Source of the DNA: Coriolopsis trogii
Taxonomy: Eukaryota; Basidiomycota; Agaricomycetes; Polyporales; Polyporaceae
Direction: 5' to 3'
Length of the DNA stretch: 64,000 nucleotides
NCBI GenBank assembly: GCA_020543525.1
Contig: JAHYIO010000001.1
Location: forward strand, 2,976,001 to 3,040,000
A program made the translations under genes and the position numbers. The notes beneath the pieces were generated by a model that was given only the letters and a program-made list of their open reading frames with translations, was not told where the DNA came from and did not search any database. Below, piece by piece: positions 23,573 through 35,600 of the stretch. Numbering within the stretch: position 1 is the stretch's first letter; every line of letters starts with the position of its first letter.

Positions 23573-26500
23573 ATGGAGATCTTTATGAGGAACATCCCTG
23601 CAAGAACGACCAACAACGGGCTCAAAGTAGAACTTGCCAACATTCTTCACCTACCTCCATTCCGAAACCCTGCCGAGCCCCTCTTCGACTTCAACGTCTA
23701 CCTATTTCCTCACAGGAAACAACTCCCCACACGTATTGGGTCTCTGACGCTGCCCACTGAAGAGCTTGGGCGACGCTTCCTCGAAATATATGGGGCTCCG
23801 AATGCTCAGCGCCATGTGGTCCTCGGTTCGTTACACGTGCTATTCACACTCAGTAACAAGCCCGTACGCCAGAATATCCTGCATCGTATACGGACCTCCT
23901 CGTTTCGAGACCCCAGAGATGCGCACGAGCGCGAAAAGCGCGCGCAAGAGCTTGGAGCTCTCGAGGTCCGACTTTCCGCCATTCAATTTGGCTGGGAATG
24001 TAGAGACCACGTTTACTCGGTCGAGTGGGAACGGATGGGGGATGCCAGTCTCTCGTACGATTCTACCAGGAGAGCTTTGGAAGTCAAGACGCAAGACAGT
24101 ACGCGTGCCTCTCGCGCACCCGACCTCTTCGATGCCGATCCCTTCGATATACAGTCATCGGTCTTTTCGCTTCTAGAGGCCAAAATCCATCAGGTTGTCA
24201 TTCGCAGCAACCAGATCTATTGGTCTTCTGCGAGTATCGACCAGAGTACAAACAAACCTGTCATCTTTTTCTCTCTCCAACACCCTCCCGCATTTGAAAC
24301 AACAAGTACCCTCGCTGAATCCGTGTCGTTCTTCAGCAGACAGCGATGTTGTGCTTTTGACGACAGTCACGCCCCCATGGCCCCATATACCTCCCTGTCA
24401 ATTCGACTGGAGTGCCGGTCCATTAGCGATTTACACAACTTCCGTCAACTGGCACGTGAGGTGAATCGCCATCTCACCGACATTTCCTATCCCATTGAGC
24501 ATCGCGGGCTCTTCTCTCAACATCTACAAGCTCAGTACCAGGACTGGGTAAGGAACCTTCCCTGGAGGGTGGCGTTCCAGGTGGAGGCGGTTTCTAGGGC
24601 ATGGTTCGTGGACACGGAGGAGCTCCTATCGCTTCGCAGACCCATTGGCCGAATCGTCGACTTAGGAGTCGATTACGCAGTCGCTCTCCTACGAGACTTC
24701 TATGCAAAGGCCCGGCAGGCCTTTTGGTACGGCGAGGCAAATACTGATTTGCCACAGGGAGACACTCCATCACACTCCGCGAGCCCGGTGAGGCAACTAT
24801 TCGTGCAGGTGGAGGCCTGTTTCACATTCCGGCCCGCCGCCAATTCATTCACCGCTGGAGACCCAACGGCACCGTTCATGTGCCTTCACGCGGTTGTCAC
24901 CCCAACAACCATGCACTTGGAAGGTCCCTATCAGGAACGCTCCAACCGTGTGATGCGGACTTACTACCGAAATTCAGACAGCTTTCTACGCGTCAGCTTT
25001 CAGGACGAGAACGGACTCCAGATCCGTTTCGAGCAGAGGGTGGATCTGCGCAGTTTCGTCAACGGGAGGTTCAAGAGCATTCTACTGGAGGGACTTACGA
25101 TTGCAGGGACGAAGTTCGAGTTTCTAGCGTACTCGCAATCCGCTTTGAAGGAGCATGCAGTGTGGTTCGTGAGGCCGTTTGAGCACACAGACGAGACCGG
25201 GGCCACTTCCGTTGTCAACGCCGCCTCCATCATAGCCAGCCTTGGGAACTTCCACAATCTATCCTTCGACCCCCAGTTAATCCGCTGCCCCGCGCGTTAT
25301 GCAGCTAGGATTTCGCAGGCGTTCACGACCACCGACGCGTCCATCAGCGTAGATGTCGAGGAAATCTTACGGGGAGAAGACGTGAAGGATGCTTCGGGGA
25401 TGTATTGTTTCACGGACGGAGTCGGGACAATCTCGCCCCAGCTGGCGAAGGAGATCTGGCGCGCTCTTCAGGAGAGGAGGAGTCCTAGAGGACGGAAGGA
25501 CAGGACGTACCCTAGGGCCTACCAGATTCGTATTCAAGGGGCTAAGGGGATGGTCAGCGTCAACTACCGCCTCAGTGGCCGTACCATCGTCTTGCGCCCA
25601 TCGATGATCAAATTCGAAAACGTGAATACTACGGCCATCGAAATTGCACAGGCGTTCGACAAGCCGATCCCCTACTTCCTCAACCGGCCCCTCATAATGC
25701 TTTTAGAAGGGCTGGGGGTACCGTACGAAGTTTTCCAGAGACTGCAGGACGACGCGGTCCATGTCGCGCAGCAGTCCGTAGATTCCCTAGGGGCGTCGGC
25801 CCGCCTACTAGAGGGACACGGTCTCGGCGCGTCCTTCCGCCTTACATCTGCTATGCTCGGCCTTCACAAGCTCGGGGTAGGGCCGCCCCGAGAGGATCCG
25901 TTCTGGCGGCAGATGATGGACTTTGCTATCAACCACGTTCTTCGCGAACTGAAGTACCACGCGAGAATCCCTGTGCCGGGAACGGAGAGCTGGACCCTTG
26001 TTGGGGTCGCAGACGAGCATGGGTATCTGGCGGAAGGCGAAGTCTTCGTGTGCGTCGATTCGCCGGATGAGTCTGAGCTTATATACCTTGACGGACCCGT
26101 CCTTATCTCCCGCTCTCCAACCATCCATCCCGGAGATGTCCAAGTTGTACACGCAATAGGGCGGCCGCCGTCCGGATCCCCCTTCGTCCATGAATCACTG
26201 AGGAACACAATTGTGTTCTCAATACGGGGTGTGTTTTCGACCGCTGCCATAAGAGTCAGACATCGACTTAATACATCGATATAGGTACCAGACCGCTACC
26301 TTCTTATTTGGGCGGCGGCGACCTTGATGGCGACATATACAACATCACCACAAGACGTGAGCTCCATCCGCCAAACACATGCTCTCCGGCGTCATACGCG
26401 CCAGCGCAGAGGAAGCTGGTCGATCATGACAGCACCATGGCCGATGTTGCCGAATTTGTCGCAGAGTATATCATCAGCGACGTAAGTACATGCGGGGCAA

Positions 26501-27510
26501 CCATCCTGCCGAGAGCATTGTTGACGGTGCAACCTAGACTCTCGGGATGGTCGCCACCAGGTGGTTACACATAGCAGACCACAGCACCGAAAGCATCTTC
26601 GACCCCGATTGTCTCAGGCTCGCCGAGCTTCATAGCAAAGCCGTCGACTACCCCAAGAGCGGCCAACCGGTACCCCTGAAGGACATTCCTCGCTATCGAT
26701 TCGACCAAAAGCCAGACTGGAGCGCTCCTGAGACGGTACGAGAGGGCGAAGACTCGTACTATGAGAGCTCGCGCGCGATCGGGAAGCTATTCCGCTCCAT
26801 CGAACTCCCCCCCGTTCCAGAACAGCGACGTCGGACCCGACGCCAGCACCGGAACGACAGTCACGAACCCAACCGAGATGAGCAGCTGGCGCGCGTTCTC
26901 GAGCAGTTCCGTGAGGTCGACCCGGACGAGCCCGATGAAGTCATGCTAGCTGTTCAGGAGCATGTTCAGGACTTCATCTCCATCGAGTATGATCAAGAAA
27001 CCATCACCACTCTCTGGGAGGAGTACAGCATGTACGCGTCCCAGTTGCGCGCGATTTGCGCCGAACACACACTCTCGCGCGAGCGCTCTGGGATGCTGCT
27101 GGAGGAAGAAGTAGTGGTAGGTGCTGCAGACTTCGCTAACGAACCCATATGGCTGATAGTAGCTTGCTAGGTGGGAACCATCGTCGCAAAGTGCTCTCAG
27201 CCAAGGAAGAGAAAAGATATGATGGCACGAATGAGGGAGCAGACCGCGACTCTCGTCAGCAGCGTCAAGGGGCAGATATCAGGGGGTGACGAAACGCCTC
27301 TGGAGGAGTGGCTCCGCAAAGCATGGATCGCCTACCGACTGGCAGACATCGAAGGAAATGCATTCGGAGCATGCAGCTTTGGATGGATTGCTCTCAGCAG
27401 TATCTTTGAAGCCATCAAGGAAATCGAGAATGAGGAACGCACATCTGGAGGGTATGGCTTGTAAATATGTGATAGTGAACACGCTGCTGACATTGCCTCA
27501 CAGTGCTTGA
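23573..27510 (+). CDS. RNA-dependent RNA polymerase, copy 2
   Basis: Five exons (23573-26228, 26285-26481, 26538-27116, 27171-27451, 27504-27510) give 1239 residues. It is clearly paralogous to the adjacent copy from MEIFMRNIPA onward. It keeps DLDGD at residues 898-902, FTDGVGTISPQLA, LRPSMIKFE and MLLEGLGVPYEVF. All four introns sit at the same codons and phases as in copy 1. In each gene a final exon of 7 nt supplies the stop (TGA), which explains why unspliced reading gives different C-termini. Copy 2 has an insertion of about 20 residues near residue 180 (DPFDIQSSVFSLLEAKI). No stops or frameshifts were seen, so both copies are probably functional. It acts in dsRNA synthesis for RNA interference; any division of labour is unknown. 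Confidence 0.92.
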
Positions 27511-27685
27511 CGTATGGACAGAGGGTGACATAGTCTTGTCAGGCATCCTCTCGTAGTCAGGACGGCACAGCGTATAGCAGTAGAAGGAGAACAGGGTACA
27601 ATACGTGATACATCGCAAACTGGAACAATGTTGGGACATCTGTCTGCATCGGATGAGTTTTGAGATCGCCACCAAAGGGGGTACC

Positions 27686-28300
27686 TCATGCAGTATTGCG
27701 CAGAACTGAATCGCGATGTCAAATGAGGTGGTAGAAAGAACGGAGGTGAACAATCTCACCTAGAATCACAGAATCACCTCTGTCGATCGAGAGCAAGCCA
27801 TGAACAAATGGCTGATGCATACGAAGGAAATCAACTCACCGGAGGAACATCTTGCTTATGAACCTGTCCTTGTTGACAGGCTTCTTGTTCTTACCCTTGG
27901 GCATTTCTGTCCACATCTATGCAGATCGTCAAACACAAGACGTTCATGTAGAGCGAGGTACAACGTGCCTCCTTGACGTTCTCCAAGACCTGAGAGCATG
28001 TTTATATTATGTAGAGTGGAGATAGTTGAGCAACGCACCATGTTGCTGTGTCTGTCGAATGCCTTAACACGTGCTAGCAGCTTTTTGTTGTTCCGTAGTG
28101 AAATAAGGACTTGCGTGTGGTTCCGCACTGCCTGCTGGAGAACGGACAGAGGACCCTGGCTGATCTCATGCTCCTCGAGGGCACGAAGCTGGGCCTCATC
28201 GAGCTCGGACTTGGGTACGTGTACGTATTGACTGTGATTTGCAGAGTCAGCATCAGCGCGTCGAGAGCGAGTGGAACGGGAGAGAGAGGGCGCACCTCAT
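27686..28300 (-). CDS. Small nuclear ribonucleoprotein Sm D2
   Basis: Six exons (28300-28296, 28231-28039, 27989-27969, 27916-27840, 27779-27760, 27705-27686) give 111 residues, close to human Sm D2 (118). Recognisable blocks are [51 protein letters not shown] and [18 protein letters not shown], covering Sm1 and Sm2 motifs. Sm D2 is a core subunit of the Sm ring on U1, U2, U4 and U5 snRNAs. The first exon has only 5 nt (ATG AG), and two further exons have 20 nt each. The intron 27968-27917 starts with GC (GAG|GCACGT) and ends in AG; no GT donor there would restore the conserved KEMWTE junction. The gene converges on RdRP copy 2, with 175 bp between stop codons. Confidence 0.93.
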
Positions 28301-29177
28301 GGTGGTTGGCGAAGAAGGTGAGCAGCGCGACGTACGCGGTGCACGCGGTGCACGGTGCAGCGTGCCGCATACAGACGCCCATAGAGCCCCCTTGTCGAAA
28401 GCAAGACTGGTTAATGTCATCCTGGATTAGATAACTGTCATTTTGAAGTGGCTTACGGTCAAGCAGGAATAAGCTATATGTCTAGCGAAAATATATTCAC
28501 GGAATTACTGGATGTATTATCAGTCCCGTTGTTCTGGCGCTTCTGTCCTAAGCGGAAGAGAATAGCGCCCTAAAGGGATTAGGATTCGGTCCCAACTTAA
28601 ATCCACAGACCTACACGTCCCCCCCTGCATATACACAAGGTCATATTCATACATGGTACATGCCTCAGAGCATAGCAAAAATACGATTGGAGAGAGAAAG
28701 GAGGAAAATGGACGTGAACACAGAGTACGAACAAACTGAGGGAATAGGTCGCATTACCATATCAGGAGTCGTAGCAGGAGGCGCGGGAAGGTGGGGATAT
28801 GGAAGCGCCGTAAACCAAGGGGGAGAGAAAGCATACGAATGGGGGGGAATTCAGAAAGTGTTGGAGGAAACCAGTATTTTTCCCAGTGTACATGCAGCAC
28901 AATAGTGCTATATATCGAGTTTGAGAGAGAACAGTTGGGCGGGGAAGTCCCTGGATTTAAGTTGGGACAGATGCCTCATCGCACGAGAACGAGCAGCAAA
29001 AGCGCGGACAGTTTCCTTATCGCCGATGACATTATATAGTTTAGCTTGTCGAAAAGTTTAGAGCGCGCTTCCTCATTGGACGCTGGGCTCAAGTGCTCCT
29101 CTCCCTCTTCCTCCTCTCCATACCCTCCCCCACTACTTTTCTTTCTCTCGCACTCTCATCCAGAAGACAACTCCAGT
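28301..29177. other. Divergent promoter region of Sm D2 and pescadillo
   Basis: This 0.88-kb spacer separates two divergent RNA-processing genes. It contains a perfect 17-bp inverted repeat listed separately. A pyrimidine-rich tract at about 29,095-29,160 lies directly upstream of the pescadillo start, a common feature of highly expressed fungal genes. No gene is evident. Confidence 0.45.
28589..28968. repeat. 17-bp inverted repeat bounding 380 bp
   Basis: GTCCCAACTTAAATCCA at 28589-28605 recurs as its exact reverse complement at 28952-28968. The enclosed 346 bp is purine-rich on the plus strand and contains no gene. The layout resembles a short non-autonomous DNA transposon (MITE) or foldback element, but I see no clear target-site duplication. 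It could instead be a pair of binding sites shared by the flanking divergent promoters. Confidence 0.5.
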
Positions 29178-31322
29178 ATGGGTCGCTTAAAGCAGAAGGG
29201 AAAGGCGGGTGCGGCCAAAGCATACGTGACCCGTTCCGCCGCGGTCAAGAAGCTGCAATGCTCTCTGGCGGATTTCCGGAGGCTATGCATTCTCAAGGGC
29301 AAGTGCTCTCAGGGCATGCGTAACTGCGCACCTGTTGTGGCTGACCGAGACAATACTAGGGATTTACCCTCGCGAGCCTCGTAATCGGAAGAAGGCGAAC
29401 AAGGGAAATTCTGCCCCCACGAACTTCTACTACGCCAAAGACATCGCCTATCTCGCTCATGAGCCTGTGCTCAGGAAACTCCGGGAGCACAAGGCTTTCG
29501 CGAAGAAGCTCGCTCGTGCACTTGGGAGGGGGGAATGGAGTAGTGCGAAGAGTCTGGAGGAGAACAAGCCGGTGTACCGACTTGACCATATCATTAAGGA
29601 GAGGTACGCTTTGCCTGTCCGCTCATACCGGAATCCTTCTAATGAAACTTCATACGCAGGTATCCAACGTTTGTGGACGCGGTCCGAGACATCGATGATG
29701 CTCTCTGCATGATTTTCCTCTTCGCGTCCCTCCCCTCCGACTCCAAGGTCTCCCCAGAGCTCGTCGAGAACTGTGCGAGGCTTGCGGCAGAGTGGCAGTT
29801 GTATATCATGCACACGCACTCCTTGCGGAAAGTCTTTCTCTCCATCAAGGGTGTCTACTACCAGGCCGAGGTATTCGATCAAACGGTCACCTGGCTTGTC
29901 CCGTACCAATTCACCCAGATGGTGTGTCCACGTTCACCGTTATTCATTCTGCCTCGCTAATTCGCACCTACTCAGATTCCTGTGGAGGTCGATGTGCGGG
30001 TCATGCTTACATTCTTGGAGTTGTATCAGACCCTTCTCGGGTTTGTCTTCTTCAAGTTATATACAGATGCCGGACTCGTATACCCTCCACCCTTGGACAC
30101 GCAGAAGGATGAAGGTGCTGCAGGTGTCGGGGCATTCAGCTTGCAAGAAGCCAAAGACGCACGAGCAGTCACATCCACAACCTCAAAAGTCGTCGAGGTC
30201 GATGGCAAGCGCGTCTCGAGTAAGGACGTCCGCCAGACCATCAAGAGCATAAATGCATCTACGTCAGAAGACGCAGACGTAGACATGCCGTCAGTAGATG
30301 CATCCGCGGCCAACGACGAAGATGAAGAATTCGTCGAAGACACCACGGAAGAAAACCCCGAAGACGCCCCTTCTGCCCCCGCATTCACTACCGCCACTCT
30401 CCCCACCCTGAAAACGCTCTCGAGCCTCCCCCAGTCGACATCAGCCAAACTCTTCGCCCCATATACATTCTGGCTCTCACGCGAAACCTCGCGACCCATA
30501 TTCGAGTTCATCGTCCGTGCGTTCGGTGGCCGCATCGGCTGGCCCGCGTCCTCCGGGAGCGGCTCGCCATTCGATGAGGACGACGAGTCCATCACGCACG
30601 TCATCATCGACCGGCCCTTGGTACAGCGCGCAAACGAGAGCGACGCGGAACGCGAGCGGCGGCGGCGGCGGAAGTTTGTGCAGCCGCAGTGGGTCGTCGA
30701 CTGCGTCAACGCGGGCAAGATCCTGCTCGAGGACCTGTATGCGCAGGGCAAGACGCTCCCGCCGCACTTGAGTCCGTTTGGCGAGCGCGCGGATGCGTAT
30801 GATCCTACGGCGGGCCTCATTGGGAGCGCGGAGGACGAGGAGATGGAGGACGAGGAAGAGGAAGTTGTGGAGGGCGAAGAGGACGGAGAGGCTGAGGGAA
30901 GCGAAGAAGACGAGGAAGTTGCGGCACGCACTGCGAAGAGTGCGCTGAAGGCTGCGGCGGCTGCAGAAGACGCCGCTGCGTTGCGTGCCGCTGAGCTGGT
31001 GGCGGAGGCTGCAGGCGTCGACTTCGGGACGTTCGAGAAGGAGACCAAGAAGGCGCAGAAGAAGGCGAGGAAGGCGGAGGCGGCGAAGGAGGACGAGGCG
31101 GAGCAGGACATGAACAAGATGATGATGAGCAACAAGCAGAGGAAGCTGTACGAGCGCATGAAGTACGGCGAGAAGAAGCGTGCTGAGGAGGTATGCGTAG
31201 CTCGTTTGTGGCGTTGCTGTCCCATATGCTTACTTTCACGCTTCTCTTTCTAGCGGCAAGAACTTGAGCGCAAGAAACGCGCCATCGAAAAGGAGAAGAA
31301 ACGGAGAGTGAAAGCGTCGTAA
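29178..31322 (+). CDS. Pescadillo homologue (60S ribosome biogenesis)
   Basis: Five exons (29178-29298, 29360-29603, 29660-29921, 29976-31190, 31254-31322) give 636 residues. The N-terminal pescadillo domain is unmistakable: [20 protein letters not shown], then [30 protein letters not shown], and [22 protein letters not shown] domain spans about residues 365-475, ending in [15 protein letters not shown]. The tail is first acidic and then a Lys/Glu coiled coil (residues about 490-636), as in Nop7/PES1. The protein belongs to the PeBoW (Nop7-Erb1-Ytm1) complex that matures 27S pre-rRNA in the nucleolus. Intron 1 (29299-29359) begins GCAAGT, a GC-AG intron; a GT donor would break the conserved ILKGIYPREP junction. 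Confidence 0.93.
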
Positions 31323-31579
31323 TCTCTCGCTACTCTGCATGTTCTTCTCATACCTTGTACTTCCCTGTCGTCCTGTTCTCGTGGCACTTCGTGGCATGCA
31401 ATGATGTAATTCACTTGATTACTATTGATACACCATAAGTGGCACTGCGTATATGCGGCCCCGGCATCTAACCCAGAGAAAAGGTAGCGTACACTATCGC
31501 TGGGTCAGCCAGAGGCAGATACGAACATACGCAAAGTGCTCACGAAATGACCCAACTACGACGGCGACACACATACCAG

Positions 31580-32044
31580 CTAGATGTCGCCGTTTTCCCA
31601 AGCTTCCAAGAGCTCAAACATCTCGTTGCGAAGCCGCACCCACGTAAGGTTGGGTTCTATGGCGAAGCCTGCATGCCTGAGCTCGCGAAGGCCAGCATAG
31701 CACCAATTCTGACAGTTCCACGAGGGATCATGACGAACGACGGGAATCTCGGAGAGAATGCGTTCGAATCTGGGGATGGATTCCTCGGGGAGGCGTCCGA
31801 CGGTGAGAGAGCCGCGCCAGCCTTCGTGGCGAATGGGCACATCGGATTGGACTTCGTAGCAGAAGGTGTCAATGTTCCCCGCTGCGTTGTAGATGTTGCC
31901 TATGGGCCGATCGTCGGGGCCGCTGGTCTTGTAAGTGATTGCCCAATGGAGGGGATATATGTTGCCCTCGGAATCTTTTCCTCGCCACCACTGGGTGACA
32001 TGAAGGACGATCTGTGTGTTGCCTTCGGAGACGGACATGGTCAT
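31580..32044 (-). CDS. Unnamed 154-residue fungal protein
   Basis: A single uninterrupted frame of 154 residues has strong coding character. It opens with a strand-rich segment (TQIVLHVTQWWRGKD, then YPLHWAITYKT) and later shows PSWNCQNWCYAGLRELRHAG, where a Cys-rich NCQNWC and a histidine suggest a papain-like or NlpC-like fold. This resembles small basidiomycete proteins of unknown function grouped under DUF6914, but I am not certain of the assignment. No signal peptide or membrane segment is present. It is convergent with pescadillo, 257 bp away. Possible upstream exons were not found. Confidence 0.6.
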   Translation of the reverse strand: MTMSVSEGNTQIVLHVTQWWRGKDSEGNIYPLHWAITYKTSGPDDRPIGNIYNAAGNIDTFCYEVQSDVPIRHEGWRGSLTVGRLPEESIPRFERILSEIPVVRHDPSWNCQNWCYAGLRELRHAGFAIEPNLTWVRLRNEMFELLEAWENGDI

Positions 32045-32663
32045 CTGAACACTGCTAGGATAGATGGAAAGAGATCAACTGCGTGTGTCGCGAATGCAGC
32101 GACTGAACGTACTAGGGGGTGTAAGTAGTTGTTGACCGATGGGCAACTGGGATGAATGGCCTATGAGTACGCGTTACGTTAGATGTGGAGACGGATGATG
32201 GACGAGATGACATACTTGGGAGGTTGTGGTTGGACGAATTGATGCCGGTTTGCTTCGAGCTCTGTGTCTCAACTATGATGGGAGTGCAGAGAGAGAACAC
32301 AAGAGGATGCATGGCTGTGAGTGGAAGGGAAGAGGAGCTCGGTGCCAAACCAGCGGAGGGACTGCCCCCGGCATCGATGCAGACGCACTCCGAGGCGGAC
32401 TGAGAGTGCTGAGTACATACTATCGTTGCCCGGGCCGGGATACCGCGTCCACGTGACGAGGCCAAGTATGGCAGGCGATCGACCGGGGTCTGGGTGTCAG
32501 TGTGAGTGAGAGCGCGAGTTGGATGGGATGAGCAGCCTGACGAGAGCGACCATCCTCGACCAATCCTCCCCGTCCTCCCATCCTCCTCTCCTCCGCCTGG
32601 CATCCGCAACCCTGGAGGCCCCCAACGACCCACCCTAGCTTTTCCGCCATCCGTGCTTCTGGC
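32045..32663. other. Divergent promoter region
   Basis: This interval separates the small unnamed gene (-) from the Arf GEF gene (+). A pyrimidine-rich tract at about 32,550-32,600 precedes the Arf GEF start. No coding signal was seen. Confidence 0.35.
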
Positions 32664-35600
32664 ATGGTCGGGCTCTTCGGTCTTTCCACAAAGGCTTCTC
32701 CGTCCAAGACCCCTCGCAACATCGACTCCTCCCCCCCCACCTTCTCCCAGGACGCCTCCGAGTCCGCCATCTTCGCGACAGAGACTACTACGACCACTCA
32801 GGTCGTCACCACTACCACCCAGTCTACCACTCATTTCTTTTCTCTTCCATTATGGAGACGGCGTCCCGCTCCTGCCTATTTCTCGCGAAATGCCGCTGCT
32901 CTATCCACAGACGAGCTGGGAATAGTAGCGGTACATTCCGGGAATACGTCCACTCCCCCTCCTATGCGTCCTAGAGACAAGGACCTCCCCCCTACACCTG
33001 AGCTCAGCCCCGATAGTAACACCCCTCCCATCCATCTCTCCCCAGATTCCACTTCCTCTCCGCTAGACGGCGGGGACGCGTCACGTACTGCAAGGAAGAG
33101 AGTCGTGTCCGGTTCTGCTTCAGTTGCGTCCTCGCGGGCATCTTCCCTACAACCAATCTCGCGGTCCTCTTACGCGCCTGGTGATTCCCCTGATACTTCC
33201 CAACCAACCGTCGTTCTCGCCCGTGCCGCTCTCGGTCTTGGCCTTGGCCATGCTACTCCCGCATCCGTCTCGGCTTCGGTTTGTGCCTCTGCGTCCTCGT
33301 CGTCTGCAGAGGTCAACACAGTCACCTTCCTGCCGCCGAAAACACCGAACACGGTTGATCTGGGACGTACCGCAATGGTACGACACACGAAGAGCTTCTA
33401 CAAGGAGCCAGGCGCATCTTCTAACGAACCCCAGTCCGCTTTTCGAGAACGTAGACGCACGCGGGGCTTGTCATTGGGTCCTTTAAATCTCATGTCAACC
33501 GATTCCAAGGGCAAGCAACGGGAGAGTGAGGATGTTGCTACACCGATAGAAACAAAACCGTTGAGTCGCAAGAGTTCATTCTGGTCCAGGAAGAGAGTCA
33601 ATTCGCGACCGGAGAGTTCTCTTATCCCTCCCTCGCCTACACCTCAACCCACAATCCCTGCGTTTCCACCCGTCTCACCCTTCAACATCAATACCCCCGT
33701 ACCCTCTCCAGGTCTGTCCGTCGACCATCCTCCAGAACTCCAACGGCGACATTCCGAGCGACTACGAAAGCAGGGCTCAAGGAAGGAGGACGAGAAACCT
33801 GCCGAGGCGTCTGCTCGTGCCTCCATCCACGTACGCCGACGGCGGGGGCCTCAGCGGCCGCAAACGGCCGACTCAGCTTCAAGTCCTCGCTTATCCTTCT
33901 TTTCAGAAGCCCGTCCCCTCAGTTCGTCGCCTACTTCTTCGCCCCTTCCGACACCCCATGAAGATCCAGCACCGCCGCCCGTACCCCTCGCGCAACCTGA
34001 TTCGCGGGCGCGTGCGCAGACCAATCCTCCCCTTCTCCACCGCTTGTCTGTGAACCTTTTTGGTGGTGGATCTTCGTCCAGTACCCACACCCCAACCTCG
34101 TCCAGTTCACCGAACATCCTCGAAGGTCAGGCTGTGACATCACCACCATCGAGCCTCGGATCCTCGCGGCCGTCCCTGTCCAAGCCTTCAGTTGAGATAC
34201 CACGGCCGCGATCTGATGAGGAGTCCCCGGAGGTGTACTTGCAACGACTGGTTGAGGCGGTCAGCAAGGCGGAGGTCGCGACGGTCCTGGCATCGAGGTA
34301 CGTCTGAGTGATGGTGCCTTCCCCTGATCAAGCTAATATCCAGCTGTGTAGTGCGGATGCATTTCACGCCCGGGCGCTCCGCGCATATATCGAGCGTTTC
34401 AACTTCGTTGGTGACCCGCTGGATGTCGCGGTGCGGAAACTCCTCATGGACGTCGGGCTCCCGCGGGAGACGCAACAGATTGATCGCGTTATTGAAGCTT
34501 TCGCTGCACGATATGTTCAATGTAATCCTAACTTATTCTCATCAGACGGTGAGATTCACGCTTTGCTGTCCTAGAGGCGACACTGACGTTTTCCTGCAGA
34601 CCATCCGTATATTTTAGCATTCAGTCTTATAATGTTGCACACGGACGCATTCAACAAGTCCAATAAACGAAAGATGACGAAGGCCGACTACGTGAAAAAC
34701 ACTCGTTTGCCAGGTGTTGCCCCGGAGGTCCTTGACGTATGTAAACGATGTGCAAGAATCAATTTTTGTTTCCTGCTGACAGGCAACCTCCGCAGTGTTT
34801 TTATGACAACATAGTATTCGCGCCATTCATTTTTATCGAGGACCCTCTAGACGTCAATGGGCAGCGTGGCCTGGTGCCCGAGGCTATATCCCGGCGGATG
34901 TCCACTATCAATGCACCATCACCAGGCGGGTTGAACGGTTCCACTTCGACTTTGCTAGGCAAGAGCAACAAGATAGATCCGTATTATCTTATCACTAGAG
35001 TCAGTTGACTTGCTTCCGCATAGTTCACTTCCTAAACGTTCAATGACCCCTTTGGAACAGAACCTGCTTGACGACCTCCGCGTAGACGTGCATTCACTGA
35101 TACCCCCTGAAAGCCCATATTTCTATCAAGGAACTGGTGGGCCTTGGAACGAAGATGAGCTGCAGCGCGCGTTTGCGCTCGCTACCATGGTCGAGGTGGC
35201 AGGTGTGGAGAGCCGGTATCTTGCGTCTCCGTGGTTCAGCATGAGCGTCTCAGGCGGACCGGGTCCCATGTTTCAGAGTTCGCTGGGTGCTATGGTCCCG
35301 ATGGGGCCGCCGAGTGGTGGTGTCTGGATCCTCAAAGTAACGAAGGTTGGGCTCTTGCTCCGGAAGGAGGACACAGTTGAAGGTGGCCGGCGCGCGCTCA
35401 GTCGGAAATGGCGTGAATGGTGCGTCCTGCTGACGGGGTCACAGCTGCTCTTCTTTCGCGATGCCGCTCTGGCCGGGATCCTGCAAGCCCACGGCAATCA
35501 GGCGAATGGTCACGGGCTCTTACCGCAGACGTCGTTGCCTCAACCAGACGAGATGTTATCTGTGCGGGATGCCATTGCTGTGTTTGACAGGTCCTACACT

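Noticed and set aside
30026..31225. A 399-codon minus-strand open frame opposite pescadillo
   Set aside because: It is almost entirely Ser/Ala runs mirroring the acidic and Lys-rich codons of pescadillo; a shadow frame.
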